64,000 nt of DNA from Amycolatopsis pretoriensis (GCF_900107925.1 NZ_FNUJ01000010.1:335489-399488); one strand, 5' to 3'. Shown: positions 35,592 through 44,799, counted from the stretch's first letter. Notes: generated by a model not told the origin, from the letters alone. Translations and numbers: made by a program.

Positions 35592-36176
35592 TTACGGTCC
35601 ACCGAGCCACTGACGCGCTCCACTGAGGACCATCTCCAGTCCGTCCTCGAAGCGCGAACCGACGTCGGCGAGCAGGTCACCGGCCGCCTCGCTGCGGTAC
35701 CGCTCGTCCAGCTGCCCCGGCACCGGGTAGACCGCCTGCTCTTCGATGGTGAAGCCGACGACGTAGCTGTAGACGGTGAACAGCGCCTGGCCGGCGCGCC
35801 GTTCGTCCACACCGGCGTCGATGCTGCGCTGCAGCGGGCTGGGCCCGACCAATCCGGTGTCGCCGAGGTACGTGCCCGCGAAAACCTTGCCGCCGTCGCG
35901 GTAGGACAGCATCATCCGCCGCAGCGCCCGCGCGGCGTGCGCGACGGCGTCCCACTCCGCCAGCCCCTCCGGCGGCCGCCGCTCCTCGATCGAATCGGCG
36001 TACATCCGCGTCGCCATTTCGTCGAGCAGTTCCTGCTTGCTCTTCAGGTGCCAGTACAGCGCCGGCGCTTTGACGCCGAGGTCGGCGGCGATCAGTCGCA
36101 ACGTGAGCCCGTTGAGGCCGACCTCGTTGAGCAGCTTCAGGCCCGATCGTGCGATGTCCTGCCTGGTCAGGGCCAT
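35592..36176 (-). CDS. TetR family transcriptional regulator (TetR_C type)
   Basis: A 194-residue regulator. The helix-turn-helix is LNEVGLNGLTLRLIAADLGVKAPALYWHLKSKQELLDEMA, with the APALYWH recognition helix typical of the tetracycline-repressor subgroup. The C-terminal ligand domain includes VYSYVVGFTIEEQAV. The ATG at 36176 fits the family start. It is divergent from the flavin monooxygenase at 36271, and two TTAAC-N3-GTTAA palindromes lie between them. It probably represses both genes until a substrate-like ligand binds. Confidence 0.92.
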   Translation of the reverse strand: MALTRQDIARSGLKLLNEVGLNGLTLRLIAADLGVKAPALYWHLKSKQELLDEMATRMYADSIEERRPPEGLAEWDAVAHAARALRRMMLSYRDGGKVFAGTYLGDTGLVGPSPLQRSIDAGVDERRAGQALFTVYSYVVGFTIEEQAVYPVPGQLDERYRSEAAGDLLADVGSRFEDGLEMVLSGARQWLGGP

Positions 36177-36203
36177 GTTTTCGGTTCTCCTCGGGTACCC
36201 GGC

Positions 36204-36260
36204 TTGACAGTTTAACGATGTTAAGGGCATCCTCGGGTCAGGTCAATTTAACGTTGTTAA
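36204..36260 (+). promoter_or_regulatory. Promoter region with two TetR operators
   Basis: Two 13-bp inverted repeats, TTAACGATGTTAA (36212-36224) and TTAACGTTGTTAA (36248-36260), lie 36 bp apart. A consensus -35 box TTGACA is at 36204-36209. The second repeat runs into the AAGGAG ribosome binding site of the monooxygenase. Bound repressor would block both the promoter and transcription start. Confidence 0.8.
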
Positions 36261-36270
36261 GGAGCTGGGG

Positions 36271-37689
36271 ATGAACGAGCTGACCGCGGAGGTGGTCGTC
36301 GCCGGGGCGGGGCCGACCGGGCTGATGCTGGCGAACGAGCTGGCACTGGCCGGAGTGGACGTCCAGGTGCTCGAGCGGATGCACGAGCGGACGGGCCTGT
36401 CGAAGGCGCTGAACCTGCAGCCGCGCACGGCGGAGGTCCTCGATCTGCGCGGCCTGCTGGGCCGGGCGGAGCAGCGGTCGTTCGCGACCGTCGCGGACGG
36501 ACACTTCGCGGTGATCCCGGTGCGCTACACCGGCTGGGACACGCGCCACCCGTACCAGGTCGGCATCCCGCAGGCGCAGGTCGAGGCGGCGCTGGAGGAG
36601 CGGCTGGCCGAGCAGGGCGTGAAGGTGCTCCGCGGCCACAGGCTGACAGGTTTCGAGCAGGACGCCACCGGCGTGACGATCACGGCGGGCGACCTCCGCG
36701 TGCGGGCGAAGTACCTGGTGGGCTGCGACGGCGGCCGCAGCGCGGTCCGCAAGGCCCTGGGGCTGCCGTTCGAAGGGATCGAGGGCCGCGGCCACGGCGT
36801 CTCGGCGGACGTCCTGTTCCGCACGACCCCGCCGGGCGCGCCGACGCAGTGGCGGTCGATGGGGAACATGGTGACGTCGCTCAGCCCCGGCAAGTTCGTC
36901 GGCCTGATCCCGCTGGGCGAGCCGAACCTGTACCGCCTGAGCTACGGCGACCGCCTGAACCGTCCGGAAGACCTGCGGGCGGAGGTGCCGGAGGACGAGG
37001 TCCGCGCGGCGGTCCGCGAACGCTTCGGCGACGAGGTGGAGATCGAGGAGATCCGCTGGGTGTCCCGGTTTTCGGACGACAGCCGCCTGGCGGCGAAGTA
37101 CCGGGTGGGCCGGGTGTTCCTGGCCGGCGACGCGGCACACGTCCACTTCCCCGCGGGCGGCCAGGGCCTGAACCTGGGTGTCCAGGACGCGATGAACCTG
37201 GGCTGGAAGCTGGCGGCGGACGTGCGCGGCCACGCCCCGGCGGATCTGCTGGATTCGTACGAGGCAGAGCGTCGCGCGGTGGCTTCCGGGGTGCTGCAGA
37301 ACGTGGCGGCCCAGAACGCGCTGATCCCCCTGACACCGGACCAGCTGGCGCTGCGGGCGTTGTTCCGCGACCTGGCGGCGCTCCCGGAGGTCCAGCACAA
37401 GCTGTCGGGCATGGTCTCGGGGCTGGACATCGCTTACGCATCGCCGGAATCCCACCCGGCGGCGGGCACCCGGCTCCCGGATTTCCCCCTGGGCAACGGC
37501 TTCGCGAGCGACTTGTTCCACAGTGGAAGGTTCGTCCTGCTGACGAAAACCCCAGCGCCGACCCCGCATCCGGAGGTAGTCGTAGCGGAGGTGCCGGAAC
37601 TCCCGTGGCCCGACCTGACGCAGGTACTGGTCCGCCCGGACGGTTACGTCGCCTCGACGACGGGTTCCGCGGCCGGCTGGCTCGTCTGA
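36271..37689 (+). CDS. FAD-dependent aromatic monooxygenase
   Basis: A 472-residue class A flavin monooxygenase. The FAD motif is VVVAGAGPTGLMLANELALAGV, then LVGCDGGRSAVRKALG near residue 155, RVFLAGDAAHVHFPAGGQGLNLGVQDAMNLGWKLA near residue 287, and a shortened thioredoxin-like C-terminal domain. It belongs with the polyketide/rifampicin/phenol hydroxylases (PgaE, Rox and MhpA group). Paired with a tetracycline-repressor-type TetR, it looks like an inducible detoxification or tailoring enzyme. The whole cassette lies between two identical initiator tRNA genes. Confidence 0.9.
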   Translation: MNELTAEVVVAGAGPTGLMLANELALAGVDVQVLERMHERTGLSKALNLQPRTAEVLDLRGLLGRAEQRSFATVADGHFAVIPVRYTGWDTRHPYQVGIPQAQVEAALEERLAEQGVKVLRGHRLTGFEQDATGVTITAGDLRVRAKYLVGCDGGRSAVRKALGLPFEGIEGRGHGVSADVLFRTTPPGAPTQWRSMGNMVTSLSPGKFVGLIPLGEPNLYRLSYGDRLNRPEDLRAEVPEDEVRAAVRERFGDEVEIEEIRWVSRFSDDSRLAAKYRVGRVFLAGDAAHVHFPAGGQGLNLGVQDAMNLGWKLAADVRGHAPADLLDSYEAERRAVASGVLQNVAAQNALIPLTPDQLALRALFRDLAALPEVQHKLSGMVSGLDIAYASPESHPAAGTRLPDFPLGNGFASDLFHSGRFVLLTKTPAPTPHPEVVVAEVPELPWPDLTQVLVRPDGYVASTTGSAAGWLV

Positions 37690-37690
37690 C

Positions 37691-37730
37691 GAAAAAAGAA
37701 GAGGCGCGACCATTGGCCGCGCCTCTTCTT
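37691..37730 (-). terminator. Terminator of the second initiator tRNA gene
   Basis: On the minus strand a 13-bp stem (AAGAAGAGGCGCG with CGCGCCTCTTCTT) is followed by TTTTTTCG, a strong intrinsic terminator. It also separates the tRNA from the convergent monooxygenase gene. Confidence 0.88.
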
Positions 37731-37734
37731 CCAG

Positions 37735-37808
37735 TAGCGGGGACAGGATTTGAACCTGCGACCTCTGGGTTATGAGCCCAGCGAGCTACCGAGCTGCTCC
37801 ACCCCGCG
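37735..37808 (-). tRNA. Initiator tRNA-Met (anticodon CAU), copy 2
   Basis: This 74-nt sequence is identical to copy 1, with the same CAU anticodon, three G-C pairs above the anticodon loop and the C1:A72 mismatch of initiator tRNA. Unlike copy 1, CCA is not encoded (CTG follows). It has its own promoter at 37820-37849 and its own terminator. Confidence 0.96.
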
Positions 37809-37819
37809 TCGTGGTACCT

Positions 37820-37849
37820 ACTTTACGCCCTGGTTGCGAACGGGTGCAA
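37820..37849 (-). promoter_or_regulatory. Promoter of initiator tRNA copy 2
   Basis: On the minus strand TTGCAC (37844-37849) and TAAAGT (37820-37825) are separated by 18 bp, and the -10 box lies 11 bp from the tRNA 5' end. This is a good housekeeping-sigma promoter. Confidence 0.6.
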
Positions 37850-37875
37850 AGCAGGTACCCCTTAGGTAACCGAGG

Positions 37876-40872
37876 TCACCCTCCAGGCTGCGAACTCGGC
37901 GGCGGAGTGCTGGTCCCGGGTGCCGCCGTCTTGGCCGCCTCGTACTCCTTGGCCGCCGCGTCGAGCGCCGCGAGAGCCGCACCCTGGTCCGTGAAGTTCC
38001 CGGACTGCTGGGCCGCCCGCAGCTTGGCGAGCGCGGACTGGATGTCCGTCACGGCCTTGTCGAGCGCCGCGTTGCCGCCGCTCGAGTTGGGTGGCGTCGT
38101 CGTGGCCGGCGGGGTCGTCGTCGGTGGCGTGGTCGTGGGCTGGCCCGCCTGCGGTGGCGTGGTCGTCGCCTCGCCTGTGCCCGCGCCGAAGATCTGGTCG
38201 AGCGCCTCCTGCAGTGTGGCGCCGTAGCCGACCTTCGGCCCGTACGACACCAGGACCCGGGCCAGCTGTGGATAGCTGTTCTGGTTGCGCTGCCGGATGT
38301 ACACCGGTTCGACGTAGAGGAAGCCCTGCGCCACCGGCAGCGTGATCAGGTTGCCGTAGATCGGGATGACGTTGGGGTTGTTGAACAACGTCCGGTCCTG
38401 CGCCACCCGTGGATCGCTCTGGAACCGGTTCTGCACCTGGACCGGGCCGTCGACCTGGGTCGCCCCCGTCGCCGCGCTGGGCAACTGGAGGACCCGGATC
38501 TTCCCGTAGTCGTTCGGATCGGAGGACACCGACATCCAGGACGCGAGGTACTGCCGCTGCAGCCCGGTGAGCGAGCTGGTCAGCTGGAACGTCGGCTTGC
38601 TCTGGCCCGGGGAGTCGGCGAGGACGTAGTAGCCGGGCTGGTTCGCGGCGCCGGCCGCGGCCGGGTTCGAGCCGCCTTCGGCCGTCGGGTCCTGCGGGAC
38701 GCTCCAGAACGCCTGCTGCGAGTAGAACTCCTGCGGGTTGCTGACGTGGTAGCGCGACAGCAGCTCACGCTGGATCTTGAACAGGTCCTCCGGGTAGCGG
38801 AAGTGCGACCGCAGGTCCGGGGAGATCTCGGAGCTCGGCTTCACGAGCCCGGGGAAGACCTTCTCCCAGGCGTTGAGGACCGGTTCCTTGTCGTCGATCG
38901 AGTACAGCGTCACGCTGCCGTTGAAGGCGTCGACGGTGGCCTTGACCGAGTTCCGGATGTAGTTGATCGAGCTGTTCGCCTGCCGGGCGACGCCGTTGAG
39001 CGAGTCGTTGGTCGCCGCGCCGAGCTGCGTCTGCTGCGAGTACGGGAAGTTGTTGATCGTCGTGTAGCCGTCGATGATCCACTGGATCTTGCCGTCGACG
39101 ACCGCGGGGTACGGGTCGCCGTCGAGGGTCAGCCACGGCGCGACCTTGCTGACGCGGTCGCGTGGATCGCGGTTGTACATGATCTTCGAGTTGTCGCCGA
39201 TGGCGTCGGAGAACAGGATGTTGCGTTCGCCGTACTCGGCCGCGAAAGCCAGGCGGTTGAACCAGTTGTCGACCGAGACGCCGCCGCTGCCCTTGTAGTT
39301 GTAGCGGTCGGTGGCGGTGTCGTACTCGCCCGGCGCGCCGTTGCCGCCGACGATCGCGTAGTCGGAGTCCGCGGCGGACAGCTCGCCGTAGTAGATCCGC
39401 GGTTCCTTGACCTCGATGCCGGGCTGGCCCGCGGCGGGCGAGCCGGCGCCGGCCGGGTTCTGCGTGTCGCTCGTGGTGGCGATCGGGTAGCCGCCGTCGG
39501 AGTTGGCGTCCTTGACCGCGCGGTCGATCGTGTTGGCCGGCGCGGCGACGAAGCCGTTGCCGTGGGTGTAGACGAGGTGCTTGTTGATCCAGCTCGTCTG
39601 GTTGCCGGTCAGGCCCTCGGTCTTGATCTCCTTCGCGGCGACGATGTAGTCCTGCGTCACGCCGCCGACGGTGTAGCGGTCGATGTCGAGCTTCGCCGGG
39701 AAGCCGTAGAAGTTCTCGCGCCCGACGCGCTGGGTGAAGGTGTCGGAAAGGATGTTCGGGTCGAGCAGCCGGATGTTGGACATCGTCCCGGCGTCGGCCT
39801 TGAGCTGGTCCGGTGTGGCGGATGCGTTGCCCGTGTAGGGCTGGTACTGGACGTCGGTGAGGCCGAAGGCGCGGCGCGTGGCGTCCATGTTGCGCTGGAT
39901 GGACGTGGCTTCCTTCTCGTTCGCGTTCGGCTTGACCGAGAACTGGTCGAGGATCGCGGGCCACGCGACGCCGACGAGGATGCTCGAGAGGATCAGCAGC
40001 ACGAGCGCGATCGCCGGCAGCTGCAGGTTCCGCAGGAAGGCACCGGCGAAGAACGCGACCGCGCAGATCACCGAGATGCACAGCAGGATCAGCTTCGCGG
40101 GCAGCACCGCGTTCAAGTCCGTGTAGGTGGCGCCGATGAACAGCGGCGCGCCGCGGTCGGACAGCAGCAGGTTGTACCGGTCGAAGAAGTACTCGGCCGC
40201 CTTCAGCAGCACGAAGACGCCGACGGTGATGGCGAGCTGCGCGCGCGTCGGGCCGGCGAGCTGCCCGCCCTTGCCGGCCAGCCGGATGCCGCCGAAGACG
40301 TAGTGCGAGATCAGGGCACCGAAGAAGGAGATGACGACGGTGATGAACAGCCAGCCGAGCAGCCAGTTGTAGAACGGCAGGTCGAAGGCGTAGAAGCCGA
40401 CGTCGTTGCCGAACTCGGGGTCGGTCTGGCCGAACGAGGTGCCGTTGAGGAACAGCTGCACGACCTGCCAGTCGCCCTGGGCGGAGAGGCCGGCGATGAG
40501 GCCGGTGAGCACCGGGATGCCGATGCCGAAGAGCCGGATGCGGGCGACGATCGCGGACCGGTAGCGGGCCAGCGGGTCGTCGGCGCCGGAGATCGGGACG
40601 AACACCGGGCGGGTGCGGTAGGCGATCATCAGGCTGATCGCGAGCGCGCCGCCGACGAGCACCCCGACGGCGAAGAACAGGATGATCCTCGTGACCACCT
40701 GGGTGGTGAACACCGAGCGGGCACCGACTTCACCGAACCACAACCAGTCGACGTACGTGTCGAGCAGGCGGGCCCCGAGCAGGAGCGCCAGCACGATCAC
40801 CGCGGCGATGATGAGGAGGATCCGGCTCCGCCGGGACAGCTTCGGCAGGCTCACCGGGGGCCGAGTCGCCAC
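37876..40872 (-). CDS. UPF0182 family membrane protein
   Basis: A 998-residue protein with about seven N-terminal membrane spans (residues 20-310) and a very large extracytoplasmic part with motifs such as PFLTLDGDPYP-type APWLTLDGDPYPAVVDGKIQWIIDGYTT and GRENFYGFPAKL. The C-terminal 110 residues are Pro/Thr-rich with a coiled helix (LDKAVTDIQSALAKLRAAQ). The family is conserved in actinobacteria next to the PDZ protease and DUF2342 genes, as here, and its function is unknown. The GTG at 40872 follows AGGAG. Confidence 0.92.
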   Translation of the reverse strand: MATRPPVSLPKLSRRSRILLIIAAVIVLALLLGARLLDTYVDWLWFGEVGARSVFTTQVVTRIILFFAVGVLVGGALAISLMIAYRTRPVFVPISGADDPLARYRSAIVARIRLFGIGIPVLTGLIAGLSAQGDWQVVQLFLNGTSFGQTDPEFGNDVGFYAFDLPFYNWLLGWLFITVVISFFGALISHYVFGGIRLAGKGGQLAGPTRAQLAITVGVFVLLKAAEYFFDRYNLLLSDRGAPLFIGATYTDLNAVLPAKLILLCISVICAVAFFAGAFLRNLQLPAIALVLLILSSILVGVAWPAILDQFSVKPNANEKEATSIQRNMDATRRAFGLTDVQYQPYTGNASATPDQLKADAGTMSNIRLLDPNILSDTFTQRVGRENFYGFPAKLDIDRYTVGGVTQDYIVAAKEIKTEGLTGNQTSWINKHLVYTHGNGFVAAPANTIDRAVKDANSDGGYPIATTSDTQNPAGAGSPAAGQPGIEVKEPRIYYGELSAADSDYAIVGGNGAPGEYDTATDRYNYKGSGGVSVDNWFNRLAFAAEYGERNILFSDAIGDNSKIMYNRDPRDRVSKVAPWLTLDGDPYPAVVDGKIQWIIDGYTTINNFPYSQQTQLGAATNDSLNGVARQANSSINYIRNSVKATVDAFNGSVTLYSIDDKEPVLNAWEKVFPGLVKPSSEISPDLRSHFRYPEDLFKIQRELLSRYHVSNPQEFYSQQAFWSVPQDPTAEGGSNPAAAGAANQPGYYVLADSPGQSKPTFQLTSSLTGLQRQYLASWMSVSSDPNDYGKIRVLQLPSAATGATQVDGPVQVQNRFQSDPRVAQDRTLFNNPNVIPIYGNLITLPVAQGFLYVEPVYIRQRNQNSYPQLARVLVSYGPKVGYGATLQEALDQIFGAGTGEATTTPPQAGQPTTTPPTTTPPATTTPPNSSGGNAALDKAVTDIQSALAKLRAAQQSGNFTDQGAALAALDAAAKEYEAAKTAAPGTSTPPPSSQPGG

Positions 40873-41021
40873 GGTGCACGCTCCTGTCTTCGTCAGCACT
40901 TGAGCAGGGGCGCACGCGCCCCCTGATTCCCTAACTCTACGGATGCCCGGGGAAGTTCCCGGGACCCGCCCAAACCGGACTCGCGGCGTCGTCGCGCGGA
41001 CGCGCCTGAGAGCATGTGCGC

Positions 41022-41552
41022 ATGGAATCGCAGCAGGCCGGAGTGGCCGCTCTCGCCCGCGAGATCGAGGAGTTCATGGCCGCGGGTGGCTGGGACCAGC
41101 CCCCGCAGCTGTTCGCGCTGGTCCCGACGGCGGCGCTGCTGGACGAGCAGCCGGAGCTGGCCGGGCAGCTCGACCGCACGAGCCCGCTGACGCCGGTGGC
41201 GCAGGAAGCGCTGCCCGAAGGCGACCTCGCCGACGCGCTGGGCCGGATCGCGTGGCCCGATCTGGTGATCGGGTGCGCGCTCGCGCAGGAGATCATCGTG
41301 CTGCCGCCGGGCTCGGAGTCGGAGCTGCCGGACGTCGCCGAGGCCGACGCCGAGAGCCTGCGGCGCGCGGCCGCCGACCACCCGCAGCGGACGGAGGCCC
41401 GCCTGGTCGCCGCAGTCCTGCGCGATGGCGAAGGCGCGTGCGTCATGCGGCTGCGCGGGATGGGCGGCGACGAGCAGGTCGACGAGATCGTCGAGAGCCC
41501 GGACCTGGCCCCGAACCTCCTCGAGGCCCTCAAGGCGACGCTCCTCCCCTAG
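41022..41552 (+). CDS. PPA1309 family protein
   Basis: A 176-residue soluble protein starting MESQQAGVAALAREIEEFMAAGGWDQPPQLFALV. The motifs ALLDEQPELAGQL and IAWPDLVIGCALAQEIIVLPP identify the actinobacterial PPA1309 family of unknown function. It is divergent from UPF0182 and converges on the PDZ protease gene with a 4-bp overlap, the usual arrangement. A GTG six bases upstream (41016) is also possible. Confidence 0.85.
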   Translation: MESQQAGVAALAREIEEFMAAGGWDQPPQLFALVPTAALLDEQPELAGQLDRTSPLTPVAQEALPEGDLADALGRIAWPDLVIGCALAQEIIVLPPGSESELPDVAEADAESLRRAAADHPQRTEARLVAAVLRDGEGACVMRLRGMGGDEQVDEIVESPDLAPNLLEALKATLLP

Positions 41553-42655
41553 CAGGAGGCCGTCGGGCGGCCCGCCTTCAGGTTGGCCAGCTGGGCAAGC
41601 GCGTCGTCCAGTGTGGACACCTTGATGAGGTTGAGCCCCTCGGGCGCGTTGGTCTTGGCCTCGGCGCAGTTGTGCTCGGGCACGAGGAAGTCCGTGGCGC
41701 CGGCCTCGCGCGCGCCGACGACCTTGAACGAGATCCCGCCGATCGGGTCGACCTCGCCGGTCTCGGTGATCTCGCCGGTGCCGGCGATGTGCCGCCCGCC
41801 GGCGAGGTCGCCGGGCTGCAGCCGGTCGATGATCGCGAGGGTGAACATCAGGCCGGCCGACGGGCCGCCGACGTCCTGCAGCGAGATGTTGACCGTGAAG
41901 GGCGCGTCGGCGCGGTCGACCGCGGTGAGGCCGATGAAGCCTTCCTTGCGGTCGGGCCGCGAAGCGAGCGTCAGCGGCACTGTCCGCTCCGGCTGGCCGT
42001 CCGACTGGAACGTGATCTGGACGGTCTGGCCGGGCAGCGTGCCGGCCAGCGCGTTGCGCACGTCGGCGGCTTCGACGATCTTCTTGCCGTTGACGGTGAT
42101 CAGCTTGTCGCCGGGCGAGAGCACGTGGTCGGCCGGGCTGCCCGAGACGATCTGCTTCGCCAGCACCTTGATCGGGTAGCCGAGCTTGCGCAGGGCGGCG
42201 ACCTGCGCGTTCGTCTGCGAGTCCTGCAGCTGCTGGATGTTCTCCTGCTTGACCTGCTCGTTCGTCTCGCCGGGCCGGAAGTACTCCTCGCGCGGCGCGA
42301 GCGCGTAGCGGCCGCTGGCCCAGAAGCCGAGGCCCTGGAAGAGCGTGACGCCGTCGTGCAGCGAGACGGTCGTCATCCGGAGCTCGCCGGTGGTCTGCTG
42401 GGTCTCGTGCCCGGTGACCTGGATGACGGGGTTGCCCGCGGCGTCGCGACCGAGCGTGTCGTAGGTCGGGCCGGGGCTGATCGCCACGAACGGCACCGGC
42501 ACGACCAGGCCGAGCACCACGAAGACGAGGAACAGCGAGCCGCTGACCACGAGCGTCCAGCCGCGGCGGGTCATCCGCCCGGCCTCGCCGGCGGGCTCGG
42601 CGCCGGGGTCCGGGCTGCTCTTCGCGGGCGCGGTCTGCTCGGAGGACTTGGTCAC
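41549..42655 (-). CDS. PDZ-domain Lon-like serine protease (S16 family)
   Basis: A 368-residue membrane-anchored protease. One N-terminal span (TLVVSGSLFLVFVVLGLVVPVPFVAI) is followed by a PDZ domain (about residues 150-225, with VSGSPADHVLSPGDKLITVNGK) and a Lon-type proteolytic domain. The catalytic serine is in DVGGPSAGLMFTLAI and the lysine in GGISFKVVGAREAG, giving the Ser-Lys dyad. It probably cleaves proteins at the outer face of the membrane. The GTG at 42655 gives the usual length. It is divergent from the DUF2342 gene. Confidence 0.92.
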   Translation of the reverse strand: MTKSSEQTAPAKSSPDPGAEPAGEAGRMTRRGWTLVVSGSLFLVFVVLGLVVPVPFVAISPGPTYDTLGRDAAGNPVIQVTGHETQQTTGELRMTTVSLHDGVTLFQGLGFWASGRYALAPREEYFRPGETNEQVKQENIQQLQDSQTNAQVAALRKLGYPIKVLAKQIVSGSPADHVLSPGDKLITVNGKKIVEAADVRNALAGTLPGQTVQITFQSDGQPERTVPLTLASRPDRKEGFIGLTAVDRADAPFTVNISLQDVGGPSAGLMFTLAIIDRLQPGDLAGGRHIAGTGEITETGEVDPIGGISFKVVGAREAGATDFLVPEHNCAEAKTNAPEGLNLIKVSTLDDALAQLANLKAGRPTASC

Positions 42656-42746
42656 GCGTGACAGCGTACGGTGACCGTGTTCGCTTCTCGGTGAAGGCCA
42701 CGCACATGACGCGCTTCGGGCTTCCTGACCCGCGTACGGTGGACAC

Positions 42747-44102
42747 ATGAGCAAACCCCCGTTCGGCTTCGGACCGTCCGATCCCGACAAACGAGGTGAG
42801 AACGAGCCTTCGGAGCCCTCCGGTGCCGAGGCCTTCAACCAGCTCGGGCAGATGCTGAGCCAGCTGGGCCAGATGCTCAGCCAGGCCGGCAGCTCCAGCG
42901 GGCCGGTGAACTACGACCTCGCCAAGCAGATCGCCCTGCAGAACCTCGGCAGCGCCGGCAACACCGGCGAGAGCCGCCTCGGCTTCCGCGGCGGCGACGA
43001 CTCGAACGCTGCGGTCCGCGACGCCGCCCACCTCGCCGAGCTGTGGCTCGACGCGGCGACGGTGTTCCCGGCCGGCGCGACGACGACCGTCGCCTGGTCG
43101 CCGCGCACCTGGGTGGAGAAGACGCTCCCGACGTGGCAGCGCCTCTGCGACCCGGTGGCGCAGCAGATCTCCGGTGCCTGGATGCAGGCGCTGCCGGAGG
43201 AGGCCAAGCAGGCCGCCGGTCCGCTGCTGCAGATGATGGGCCAGATGGGCGGGATGGCCTTCGGCTCCCAGCTCGGTCAGGCCCTGGCCCAGCTGGCGTC
43301 GGAGATGCTGACCGCGTCCGAGATCGGCCTGCCGCTCGCCCCGGCGGGCACGTCCGCGCTGCTGCCGGCGAACATCGAGAAGTTCGCCGACGGCCTGGAG
43401 CTGCCGAACAGCGAGATCCTGGTGTTCCTGGCCGCCCGCGAGGCGGCCCACCAGCGGCTGTTCACGCACGTGCCGTGGCTGCGTCAGCGCCTGCTGGCGA
43501 CGGTCGAGGAGTTCGCGCACGGCATTTCGGTGGACACGTCGGCGCTGGAGTCCCTGGCCGGCCGCATCGACCCGGCCAACCCGGCGAGCATCGAGGAAGC
43601 GATGTCGTCCGGGCTGCTGGAGCCCCAGACGACGGAGGAGCAGAAGGGCGCGCTTCGGCGCCTGGAGACGCTGCTCGCCCTGGTCGAGGGCTGGGTGGAC
43701 GTGGTGGTGGCCGAAGCGGTCGGCGACCGGTTGCCGGGAGCGGACGCGCTGCGCGAGACGCTGCGCCGCCGCCGGGCGACGGGCGGCCCGGCCGAGCAGA
43801 CGTTCGCCACGCTGGTCGGCTTGGAGCTGCGCCCCCGCCGCATGAGGGACGCGTCGAACCTGTGGAAGCTGGTGGGCGACCGCCACGGTTCCGAGAAGCG
43901 CGACGGCCTGTGGTCCCACCCGGACCTGATGCCGACGGCGGAGGACCTGGACGAGCCGATCGACTTCGCCGACCGGGTCGGCGAGACGGGATCTTTGGAC
44001 GACCTGGACCCGATCGCCGAGCTGGAGCGCGCGGAGCGCGAGCGGTCGGAGAAGGAGAAGGGCCAGGAGGCCCCGCCTGAGGAGGGCGAGACCCCGGCGT
44101 AG
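42747..44102 (+). CDS. Zinc-dependent metalloprotease-like protein (DUF2342)
   Basis: A 451-residue protein with a Gly/Gln-rich start, and the family core AATVFPAGATTTVAWSPRTWVEKTLPTWQRLCDPVA and AAREAAHQRLFTHVPWLRQRLLATVEEFAHGI. The zincin helix appears as EAAHQRLF with a downstream glutamate. Actinobacterial members are called zinc-dependent metalloproteases on structural grounds; the activity is largely inferred. It is followed by a strong terminator at 44118-44153. Confidence 0.9.
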   Translation: MSKPPFGFGPSDPDKRGENEPSEPSGAEAFNQLGQMLSQLGQMLSQAGSSSGPVNYDLAKQIALQNLGSAGNTGESRLGFRGGDDSNAAVRDAAHLAELWLDAATVFPAGATTTVAWSPRTWVEKTLPTWQRLCDPVAQQISGAWMQALPEEAKQAAGPLLQMMGQMGGMAFGSQLGQALAQLASEMLTASEIGLPLAPAGTSALLPANIEKFADGLELPNSEILVFLAAREAAHQRLFTHVPWLRQRLLATVEEFAHGISVDTSALESLAGRIDPANPASIEEAMSSGLLEPQTTEEQKGALRRLETLLALVEGWVDVVVAEAVGDRLPGADALRETLRRRRATGGPAEQTFATLVGLELRPRRMRDASNLWKLVGDRHGSEKRDGLWSHPDLMPTAEDLDEPIDFADRVGETGSLDDLDPIAELERAERERSEKEKGQEAPPEEGETPA

Positions 44103-44117
44103 CCCGGATGGTTTTCG

Positions 44118-44153
44118 AAAGCCGGTGGTCCGCTTCCGCGGACCACCGGCTTT
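44118..44153 (+). terminator. Intrinsic terminator after DUF2342 gene
   Basis: A perfect 16-bp stem (AAAGCCGGTGGTCCGC with GCGGACCACCGGCTTT) with a TTCC tetraloop is followed by CTTCGT. On the opposite strand it ends in TTTCG, so it may serve both convergent genes. Confidence 0.85.
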
Positions 44154-44208
44154 CTTCGTGTCAACGGCGGCCGGGGCGACCCGCAGGTCACCCCGGCCAC
44201 CACCCAGC

Positions 44209-44799
44209 TCAATCCTCGGTGTCGATCCCCCACCCGGCGGCCGCGGCCAGCCCCTCGAGGTATCCCATCGCCCGATCCATCTTCGGGTACCGCCGCACCA
44301 GCGACCAGAACGCCGCGTCGTGCCCGGGCTCGCGCAGGTGCGCCAGCTCGTGCACCAGCACGTAATCCAGCACCCAGGTCGGGACCTTCCGCAGCCGGTC
44401 GCTGACCCGGATGGTCGCGTCGACCGGCGTGCACGATGCCCACCGCGTGCGCATCGGCGGCACCCAGCGGACGCTCGCCGGCGTCGCGGTGCCGTCCAGG
44501 TACTTGCCCGACAGCAGCGTGCAGCGCGCCAGCAGGGCGTCGTCCGACGTCTTCGGGGGCGCCGGCCGACGTGGTTCCGCGCGCTGCAGCTTGCGCTCCA
44601 TCTCGGCGACCCAGTGTTTCTCCTCCGCCCTGGTCATCCGCGCGGGGATGAGCACGACGAGCGTGTCGTCCTTCCAGTACGCGGTGACCGTCCGGTGCCG
44701 GCGCTGGCTGCGCCGCACTTCGACCTTGTGTCCGGGTGTGTCCGACGGGGGGTTCGTTTCCCCCCTGCCTCTCAGCGAGGGCGTCCGTGCTTCGACCAC
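44209..44799 (-). CDS. YgjP-like metallopeptidase domain protein
   Basis: A 196-residue protein with the zincin motif VLVHELAHLREPGHDAAFWSLVRRYPKM (HExxH plus a downstream histidine), the signature of YgjP/WLM-like proteins. The upstream motif RWASCTPVDATIRVSDRLRKVPTWVLDYVL is also typical. The start is uncertain; the GTG at 44799 gives VVEARTPSLRGRGE, but no ribosome binding site is clear. It is a conserved neighbour in the whiB7 region of actinobacteria. The substrate is unknown. Confidence 0.85.
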   Translation of the reverse strand: MVEARTPSLRGRGETNPPSDTPGHKVEVRRSQRRHRTVTAYWKDDTLVVLIPARMTRAEEKHWVAEMERKLQRAEPRRPAPPKTSDDALLARCTLLSGKYLDGTATPASVRWVPPMRTRWASCTPVDATIRVSDRLRKVPTWVLDYVLVHELAHLREPGHDAAFWSLVRRYPKMDRAMGYLEGLAAAAGWGIDTED

